Positions 56,614-64,000 of a stretch of 64,000 bases of DNA are shown here, piece after piece. The stretch comes from Macrocybe gigantea. Taxonomy: Eukaryota; Basidiomycota; Agaricomycetes; Agaricales; Callistosporiaceae. The stretch is taken from contig SJRY01000295.1 in NCBI GenBank assembly GCA_011319805.1, forward strand, positions 1-64,000. The letters are read 5' to 3'. The notes below the pieces were generated by a model. That model was not told the DNA's origin. It did not search any database and worked only from the letters and a program-made list of their open reading frames with translations. How positions within the stretch are numbered: position 1 is the stretch's first letter; every line of letters starts with the position of its first letter. Both the position numbers and the translations under genes were made by a program.

Positions 56614-57983
56614 ATGCTGCTCTCTGGCGCTACCGCTACGCTCGTCCTCGCCTCCGCGTCCTGAGCGTCGCCTCTCCAGCGACACCGCCGCCGGCGAGCG
56701 TCAACGACCTGCAGTCGCGCATCAAGAACGTCGTTGTGCTCGTAGAGGAGAACCGCTCTTTCGACCACTTCTTTGGCGGGTTTGACTACGCGCCGCAGAT
56801 CGACGGGCTGCGCCAGCGCCAGTTCTGCAACCCAGTGAATGCGTCTGCTCCCGACAGCCCGCTCGTCTGCGCACAGCCGACATCGGAGGACGTCGCGCCC
56901 GACGACCCGAACCACGGCATCTCGGGCGTGAACTACGAGGTCTACTCGACGTTCCACCCCGACGCGTCGTCCAAGCCGACGATGCAGGGCTTCGTCACGG
57001 AGCAAGCGACGACGTTCCACACGCCCAACGTCACACGTGCCGCCGAGGCGCTCAACTACTACGCGCCGCAGCACATGCGCGTTCTCGAGGCCATCGCGCG
57101 GGACTATGTGCTGTTTGACCGCTGGTTCGCTGCCGTGCCGGGCCCGACGAACCCGAACCGCGCGTACCTCACCGCGGGCACGTCGGCAGGCCACGGACGC
57201 AACGACAAGGCGTTCAATGTCGCGGCGCTGACGAACCGCTCGATCTTTGAGGCGCTCGATGAGCGTGGCGTCTCGTGGATCAATTACTCCAACACGACCG
57301 GCTTCCTGCCCGACGCGCTGTTTTACGCCTGGACGGTCGCGAGCGGGCGCAAGGCGACGAACGTCAAGCCGCTGAGCCAGTTCTTCGCCGACGCGCGCGC
57401 GGGCACGCTCCCCCAGTTCACGTACCTCAACCCCGAGTGCTGCCGCTTCGAGTCGTTCCACCCGCCCTCGCCCGTGACGATCGGCGAGAGCTTTGTCAAG
57501 AACGTGTACGAGGCGCTGCGCTCGTCGCCGCAGTGGAACAGCACGCTCTTCATCCTCACGTTCGACGAGCACGGTGGCTTTGCGGACCACGTTGCGCCTC
57601 CCGAGAACGTCCCGGCTGGCGACAGCCTCACGTACACCGAAAAGGCGCCGGACGGCAAGAACATGACGTTCGACTTTACGCGCCTCGGTATCCGCGTGCC
57701 CACGCTGATCGCTTCGCCCTGGGTCCGCAAAGGCCAGATCGAGAACAAAGGTCACAACCATGGCGGAGAGTAAGCATCCTCGTCTTCCCGCTTCGCCGAT
57801 GCTGACGATCGCCTTTCCAGATACACTCACACGTCCATCATCGGCTTCTTGAACAAGCTCTGGGACGCCAACCTCAGCACCCCGCGCGTCGAGTACAGCT
57901 CAACCTTTGAGCACTTGATTCTCGAGCACCCGAGGGCAGAGTCTGACATGCTCAAGACCCTTCCGGACGCGTACCCTTTTTAA
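56614..57983 (+). CDS. Secreted phosphoesterase / phospholipase C family protein
   Basis: The first exon runs to 57771 and a second from about 57821 to TAA 57981-57983. Metal-site motifs of the PF04185 phosphoesterase family are present: NVVVLVEENRSFDHFFGGF, FDRWFAAVPGPTNPNRAYL, SAGHGRNDK, LFILTFDEHGGFADHVAPP, RLGIRVPTLIASPWVRKG, HTSIIGFLNKLW. ATG 56614 opens a signal peptide (MLLSGATATLVLASAS), but its frame meets TGA at 56662, one base out of register with the catalytic frame (SVASPATPPPASVNDLQ). No ATG suits the main frame upstream of the leader, so a one-base loss near 56660 is likely. The family includes bacterial phospholipase C and fungal acid phosphatases; the substrate is uncertain. 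It shares a promoter region with the GH78-like gene. Confidence 0.82.
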
Positions 57984-58121
57984 ATTAAATATTTATTCGT
58001 TGTTATTTTCAGAATGTGCAGTAGAATAGAATAGAAAGTCGATTCGGTGGCTGTGCCGATAAGTAATGCCTATGACACGTGACTTGACTTTTGTTGCTTG
58101 CATCAGACCACCACTCATCCT

Positions 58122-59324
58122 ATGGAATCCCTCAACACTCTGGCAAATTCGCTACCAACGGCGTACCAGAATGCTGAAAAAGATCTTCTCAACAACTTCA
58201 AGGGTATGTTTCTTTCATTTTCATTGCAAGTCGATGACTAACTCAATCGGTCGGTTGATTTTTTTTTTCTTTGACTTGAAATGATCAGCGGCTGCGTTGA
58301 GCATCACGACGCTCTACCGTTCTGCGCGCCAGAACTCGAAGCATGCTTATAACGCCGGATACGCCGCGGCGTGCCAGGACCTCTTGACGATGATCCAACA
58401 GGGGGTCTCTCTTGATGCCTCGGCCTCGTCCCACGACCCGGAGCAGGACGGCATGACCATCGGCCGCGTCATGGATTGGATCGAGGCACGGCTTGAGGCG
58501 GTCAGGTCGCGGGATGAAGAGGAAGAGGAGGAGGAGGAGAGGGAGAGGGAGCGCAGCAGACCAGGTGCTGCTATCGCTGAGCCGAGAGCGCAGACTCAGG
58601 CCTCGTCCACGGCTTGCTCCGCTGATCAGGTGTGTGGCGGAACAACGTCTCGACCGCTGCCGGCGTCTCAGATCTTCACACAGAACCAGGCACGCTTGCC
58701 ATCTGCTACATCGTCGTCACGGACGACCCGCTCAAACGAGCAGGCCGCGGGGGGCCATCGTCTTCCTCACCGACGCCATCACCCTCCCAGCACCGACCGA
58801 TCGCACGCTCAATCAGGACCCGCGCGTCGACAAAAGCCGAGCCCTCCATACCCCTCGTGCCACCACCACCACCACCCTCCTCGCCGCCGTCATCCGACAT
58901 CAGCAACAGCAGCGACATCGGCGGCGCGTCGCCTCATCCGCCCGCGCCTTCACTCAGCGCGCCCACCAATGCACCGAGCGCGAACCAGCTCGCTGAGATC
59001 GGGATCCCGCTGCCGTTCACAGCAGGTGCGAAGCGGCGACACGCGATGATGATGATGCTCGATGCGGCGGGGGCGGCGCCGCCTCCTGTTGCCACCATCG
59101 ACGGGTCGTCTGGTGGCGTGGCAGGCCTAGGTGCGCCGTCGCTTGGCATTTATGCGGCACAGACGCAACACCATGTGCATGTGCCCGGTGCGCTGGCGGG
59201 CCGCCGGAGAACGCGTGGTGGTACGCGCGGCTTTGCGCAGCAGAGCCAGAACGTGAACATTGCGCCTGATGCGATGGACGTTGAGGAAGATGGGAGGGAG
59301 CGGAAGCGCGTCGCTAGACGATAG
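58122..59324 (+). CDS. Conserved fungal protein, helical N terminus and Pro-rich tail
   Basis: Exon 1 (ATG 58122) encodes ESLNTLANSLPTAYQNAEKD then LLNNFK; after an intron to about 58288 comes ALSITTLYRSARQNSKHAYN, AGYAAACQDLLTMIQQGVS, GMTIGRVMDWIEARLEAVR and a Glu/Arg run. I know this arrangement from single-copy fungal proteins of unknown function. The tail is Ser/Pro-rich (STKAEPSIPLVPPPPPPSS), then NQLAEIGIPLPFTAGAKRRH and NVNIAPDAMDVEEDGRERKR ending at 59324. Between helical part and tail the frame shifts by one base at the G6 run 58749-58754. An intron near 58629-58688 is possible. The last 60 codons and 3' flank are duplicated at 63053-63207. Confidence 0.62.
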
Positions 59325-60480
59325 GCATGGTGATGCCTTGCCCGCGCTTGCTTTTTTCCCGCCCACCCTTCCCCACCTCGACGTGCCCTTTGTAGACCGG
59401 CCATCTTTCAGTCTCCTTTACATTTCTGTACCAATACCATACCTCATCCCTGGCCGCCCCATATCCATACATCAATCACGCATTCCATTCCGCCCTTCGT
59501 ACAATTCCAACACACCTGCATTTTTCAGTGTTCTGAACAAATTCCATTGTTATCATTCATTCCAGTGACCCGCACTTGCTGCTCGTTTTTTGAAGTTAAT
59601 TGACCCCATTTCGCCTTTCATCCCTGTCAACGATGCAGCCTGATTATGCGCTCCTAGACCATGCCACGCATTCAAACGTTCAAGCTCTGGTTATCCTTAT
59701 TGCCACGGTTCTCGTCTCTTTATTGGATATATGTGATACTTGTTTCTGTTTCTCACCTTGACGTTGTTACAAGTGGTAAATAAAGTTTGCTATAGAATAG
59801 GATGACTTTTGATATCATGAGAGTGCGCGACAAATGACAGTAGGGCTGGGTTGGATTGCCCGACGGCCTTGTTTGTAACGGGAGATCGCTGCAGAACTTT
59901 GTCGTGACGATAGATGCTTATGTTTTTGACAGTGAGTTTGAAAACAATTGTAGATATTTGTCCAGGCGTTATCAACAGGATGGTCATGGTTGATAGCGCG
60001 TGGTCCAACATACCGCTCCGAGTGTTAAACGTTAAATAGTTACGAACGCGTTAAATACATTAATACGCTTTGGGGTTATTAACAGACATAGCGAGCCCAG
60101 CCCTACAGGACAGCAAGCCAGGCCAGCCTGGAAAACGTCAAATACAGCATTTCAGATATAGCATTTCAGCCTTGTGTCTCGTTTGTGCCCGAGCTCGATT
60201 CAGTGACTGTGTGTCGAACTCGGAACTCGGACACGATCATGTCGGAGGCGCCGCCAGCGCCAGCACTAGCGACGTCCGCCTCGCGCACGTGCAGAATTAT
60301 CCGAGTCGAGATCAGACTGTGCATGACGCGCTGGAACCTGCGAAAACGAGAAGAACAAAGAGTCTGAGCGAACGGGCAACCAGGCGGTTCAAGACACGCA
60401 CTCGTTCAGCACGTCGATGTATTCCTTCTGATGCGTTCGGTGTCGGACTCCGTCAGGAAGAGGTGTCCGTGGAGCGTGCT
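59160..60480. repeat. Segmental duplication, left copy (right copy 63053-64000)
   Basis: 59160-59795 matches 63053-63655 and 60106-60480 matches 63683-64000, in the same order and orientation. Identity is high by eye, with scattered substitutions and small indels. The left copy additionally holds the 265-bp MITE. The right copy continues beyond the window, so it may contain a full second DUF6533 gene. Confidence 0.8.
59841..60105. mobile_element. hAT-like MITE, 265 bp
   Basis: Ends are TAGGGCTGGG (59841-59850) and its exact inverse CCCAGCCCTA (60096-60105). Flanking 8-mers are AATGACAG (59833-59840) and CAGGACAG (60106-60113), each one base away from AAGGACAG. The paralogous duplication at 63660-63700 lacks the element and shows a single AAGGACAG at 63683-63690. 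Terminal bases and 8-bp target duplication are those of hAT elements. No coding capacity, hence a non-autonomous MITE. Mutations in both target copies say the insertion is not recent. Confidence 0.82.
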
Positions 60481-62136
60481 TGAAGAGGGGGAAAAACGTA
60501 CCGGACCCAGCATCATGATGAGGATGTTCGCGGCGGAGATCACTGGTTTGCGATTTCGAGTTGGAAAAAAAGACGTGATGGTGAGCTCGAGCTCTTAGCC
60601 GATGCAAGTCAACGAATGCAGAAGAAAAGAGCGACTCACGGAACACGTAGATGTAATATACGGACCCGTCCCTGTATAGCGTCGTTAGGAGTTTGTTGCG
60701 CATATGTCTGTACTTCATGAACCCGGCCCAAAGCGTCAGGACCATGATGACTACCACAGCACCCAAGCGCAAGGCGGGTAAGTGGATGCGAGATGCCATC
60801 AGCTGCATGGGACGCGAGGAGGACCTACTGGTCTCGCCAAGCATTACTAGCACAAAATCAAGGAACATGATCTTGTTCCCTTTCGTGATCCAGCATTGCG
60901 TGATGCCATCCAGAGGCGCCGGTCCGACTGAGCCATCGTTCAACACTATTGTCAAAGAGAAGAAGGATAGCCGGATGCTCACACTGTACCGAGTGCAAGA
61001 ATATGCCTATCGCGACAATCCCAGCGCCGTAAGGAACCTAGAAACCGAGTAGCTCCAATAGCTCCACTGATCCATCATAGTGCACGGTACTTTTCTGAAA
61101 ACGCACGATGAATGCCGCAAGAAAGAGGTGCAGGATCTTGCGCGAGCTGCCCCAGAGCGCGTACGTCCTCCAGATCAGGATGACTGACAAAGAGCATCCC
61201 GTGAAAAACGGCATCATCGATGCAAAGGAGGTAAAGCAGCGCATACGCTCAGCTGCGCCCATTCCGAACATCGCAAATCCTGACAAGAGCGTAAGAAGCA
61301 AACCTTCAATATTCAATCTGCTTCAACCGCGATGCTTGCCGCAAGTTATACAAAACACGATGTAGCACGTCTCCAGCCGCAAGTCAGCACTGGTTGACCT
61401 CTGGGATGCCCATGCCGAGAAAGACACTTGCCCGGTGCGATATTCCAGACGCTACATCGCCTTCGGTACAGATTAACGATTCCGTCCTTTGCAGAAAATA
61501 AATATGCAAATCGTACGTACGAAAGACGACGAGCGGGAGATCGACAAAGGGAGAGTAGCGGGAGCACAGGTACAGCGCTTTGATTATGCTCCATTTCTGT
61601 TTCCAGATGAGCTCGACCTGTTTTCGCGAGGGAAATTCAATCTGGTGCACGATTCAACGGTTCTGATCTACAGTGTGCTCGCCTCCAGAGAAAAGGTCAA
61701 GAGATAATCATAGATCTTTAGGAGAATCAGTAGGGTTTCAAACAGGGTGAAGGTCGTACGAACGAGTGCCGCCAAGGCTGAGGCTTGCGATTAAGATCAG
61801 TGAGTTAAGTCAAAACCATGATTATCCGCAGAGCTCAAGAAGATAAATATACCAGCACAGTACTTCAACGTGTGTGTGCGTGAACAATGCAAAAAAGCTC
61901 ATACAAAGTGATCCTCTTACCTTTCCGGTCTGCGCAAGGGACACGATATCCAGAGGATCCATGCAGACCCACACCAGGCAGAGGGCATAAGCTGCAAAAA
62001 GGGAAGAACAGAAATGACAATGGTCACAAGGTAGTCCACAATGAAATACTCGCCAACGTTGCCACTTCTCAGAACGTGTGTCTAAACTGACAAAGATCCC
62101 ATTCAAAAGATGTTCAACGTGAAATGATATCATCAC
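60166..62136 (-). CDS. DUF6533-type integral membrane protein
   Basis: A multi-exon gene ending at TGA 60166-60168. The conserved N-terminal block is readable: EYFIVDYLVTIVISVL, then VELIWKQKWSIIKALYLCSR and YSPFVDLPLVVF. Later helices: SLSVILIWRTYALWGSSRK, IMFLDFVLVMLG, GAVVVIMVLTLWAGFMKYRH, LLTTLYRDGSVYYIYVF and a last exon RFQRVMHSLISTRIILHVRE followed by a polar tail. This is the usual seven-helix layout of DUF6533 proteins, which are very numerous in mushrooms and of unknown role. The exact start is unsure; 62136 is the first ATG of the N-terminal exon. Its last exon and 3' flank are duplicated at the right edge of the window. Confidence 0.68.
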
Positions 62137-63052
62137 CTTTCGATGTTCTCGAAGATTGGCATTATAATCACAAGAAGTTCCAAGTTTCAGAGAAACCGAA
62201 CATTACCACCTACGAGCTAACGTTGAAGGCCCTGATAGCAGATCCCCTCCTCGTTCCCCATAGATTTGAGCAGCGAGATAGTCGAAAAGACGTTGGACGA
62301 CCGCATGACCAGGAACCATGGCTTCCTCAACTGCCAAAGTCACTGGAGATGATCAGAGTAAAGCCTATATATATCACGTTTTCAGTCTTCGAACAGGTCC
62401 TATTGTAGGCGTAAAGTTCACATTACACCGCATCGTGTGACATTCACAGACGACGCCAGCGCCTTCTAATGCAGTGCAAAAGGGAGAAGAATCGATATTG
62501 TCCCCGGCTTCTGCTACGTCGTTTGCTTCTATTACCTGCAAGACAGCGATATAGTAGGATTCTGTGCCGTGGACTATGCATATATTCGAGCTCTAGCTAA
62601 ACGATTGCCTGTTCATGCTCTAATTGATAAGCATCTGGTTTCTGTTCTTCTCTCCCGCTTTTTCTGATTTAATACTTGGCTTAAATTTAAGCAGGCTCCT
62701 TGTGTTCAAATGCGTGTAATAGGAGGCGTGTTTCCCCATTCAATTAGTTGAAGTGCTCGGTAAGTAATACTACCATTACAAGGGGAATAAAGACGATCCT
62801 TCTGGGTAACCTTCGTCTTTATTGCCCACGACGCTCGGCTCTTTTTTTCGCATGTAAGATACACATTTCTGTCTCTCGCCTTTGATGTCGCTGCAGACGG
62901 TCTAAAGAAAGAGATGTATCACTTGCACCAAGCCTCGTGCCGAGCTTCATTGATACGGAATGGCCATCTATGCTTTGCTCTGTAAAATCTCGACGAAAAG
63001 CCTTATCCATAACGGTACGAATTCTATTATCAAAAAGAAAAAAAAAAAAAAA
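62137..63052. other. Intergenic region between the two duplicated segments
   Basis: No supported gene. AT-rich around 62620-62790. A run of about 20 A with one G break at 63031-63049 lies exactly at the left edge of the right-hand duplication copy and may be part of the duplication mechanism or a retro-type insertion scar. Confidence 0.4.
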
Positions 63053-63207
63053 TCTATAGCGCATGTGCCCGGTGCACTGGCGGGCGCCGGAGAATGCATA
63101 GCGGTGCATGCGGCCTTGCGCAGCAGAGCCAGAACGTGAACATTGCGCCTGATGCGATGGACGTTGAGGAGGATGGGAGGGAGTGGAAGCGCGTCGCTAG
63201 ACGATAG
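63053..63207 (+). pseudogene. Copy of the C-terminal end of the 58122 gene
   Basis: Reads HVPGALAG-like then, in frame, QQSQNVNIAPDAMDVEEDGR and a stop at 63205-63207, nearly identical to 59170-59324. It lacks start, promoter and the rest of the gene, so it is a passenger of the segmental duplication. Small changes (GAATGCATAGCGGTGCATGC against the parent) disrupt its upstream frame. Confidence 0.7.
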
Positions 63208-63728
63208 GCTTGGTGATGCCTTGCCCGCGCTTGCTTTTTTCCTGCCCATCCTTTCCCGCCTCGACGTGCCCTTTGTAGACCGGCCATCTTTCAGTCCTCT
63301 TTACATTTCTGTACCAATACCATACCTCATCCCTGTCGCCCATATCCTCACATCAATCACGCATTTCATTCTTCTTTCGTACAATTCCAACACACCTGCA
63401 TTTTCAGTGTTCCAAACAAATTCCATTGTTATCGTTCATTCCGACGACCCTCATCTGCTGCTCGTTTAAGTTGATTGACCCATTTCGCCTTTCGTCCCCG
63501 TCAATGATGCAGGCGGATTATGTGCTCTAGACCATGCCATACGTTCAAGCTCTTGCCACGGCCTCGTCTCTTTCTTGGATATGTAATACTTGTTTCTGTT
63601 TCTCACCTTGGCGTTGCTACAAGTGGTAAATACAGTCTGCCATAGAAGAGAGTTATTACAACGCAGAGTGCGAGTACCCGACAAGGACAGCAAGCCAAGT
63701 CAGCCCAGAAAACGTCAAATACAGTATT

Positions 63729-64000
63729 TCAGTCTTGTGTTTCGCTTGTGCCTGAGCCCGATTCGGTGTGTCGAATCCGCAGCTCGGACACGATCATGTC
63801 GGAGGCGGCGTCAGCGTCACCGCTCGCGACGTTCGCCTCGCGCACGTGCAGAATTATCCGAGTCGAGATCAGACTGTGCATGACGCGCTGGAACCTGCGA
63901 AAACGAGAAGAACAAAGAGTCTGAGCGAATGAGCAACCCAGCGGTTCAAGACACGCACTCGTTCAGCACGTCGATGTATTCCTTCTGATGCGGTCGGCGT
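63729..64000 (-). CDS. DUF6533-type protein, second copy (C-terminal part only)
   Basis: The terminal exon ends at TGA 63729-63731 and reads RVMHSLISTRIILHVREANV, then a polar tail (ASDMIVSELRIRHTESGSGT) and TQD. It parallels 60166-60330, with differences in the tail. Upstream parts lie outside the window to the right, so whether this copy is complete cannot be told. Confidence 0.65.

Noticed and set aside
60070..60483. 137-codon plus-strand frame
   Set aside because: Antisense to the last exon of the DUF6533 gene, whose reading is supported by family motifs and by the duplicated copy.
1..64000. Search for CRISPR arrays, bacterial-type operons, rRNA and prophage
   Set aside because: None seen; intron-rich genes, TATA boxes and an intron-bearing tRNA mark the window as fungal nuclear DNA.

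Overview
The window looks like nuclear DNA of a mushroom-forming basidiomycete (Agaricomycetes). Genes are dense and most have several short GT-AG introns of about 45-70 nt. The families also fit: a gene resembling TET/JBP oxygenases that travel with KDZ transposons, an agaricomycete-type integrase element, an expanded alpha-kinase, a CYP63-like P450, a TPR-CHAT protein, small MARVEL-like membrane proteins, DUF6533 membrane proteins and an intron-bearing tRNA-Leu. No rRNA, CRISPR array or bacterial-type operon was seen. Everything is read from the sequence alone; family names come from motif recognition without a database search.

Layout. 0-10 kb is accessory and TE-rich: a dioxygenase-like gene (minus), a Ser/Pro-rich protein, a dead coiled-coil/Arg-Asp-rich gene, a complete DDE integrase gene and a complete 678-aa alpha-kinase gene. 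10-19 kb holds a secreted tungstate-binding-like PBP protein, two MARVEL-like paralogues facing away from each other, and a P450. 19.8-26.6 kb is a cluster of three related cysteine-rich secreted proteins, one with a collagen-like linker. 26.9-30.7 kb is a TPR-CHAT gene broken by at least three frameshifts. 30.8-36.8 kb holds a Pro/Glu/Ala-rich protein, tRNA-Leu(AAG) and four small secreted proteins, one with 84-bp internal repeats. 37-41.4 kb has a Ser/Thr-rich and an acidic protein. 42-47 kb is a tandem array of three seven-TM paralogues duplicated with their promoters. 47.9-59.3 kb holds OXR1/TLD, an ACS-type MFS transporter, a GH78-like glycosidase, a secreted phospholipase C/phosphoesterase and a conserved fungal protein. 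59-64 kb is a segmental duplication of a DUF6533 gene and its flank; one copy carries a hAT-like MITE and the other shows the empty site.

From about 26 kb rightwards, many otherwise well-preserved genes contain single-base frameshifts, often in short G or purine runs. The first 25 kb (the integrase, kinase, PBP, both MARVEL genes and Cys-rich copy b all splice exactly) is almost free of them. This is either local assembly error or decay of several gene families, and coding calls there are given as repaired gene spans.

Functionally the region mixes secretion and cell-surface genes (Cys-rich cluster, GH78, phospholipase, PBP, small secreted proteins), membrane proteins (MFS, MARVEL, seven-TM, DUF6533) and signalling or self-defence candidates (alpha-kinase, TPR-CHAT). 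No single pathway joins them.
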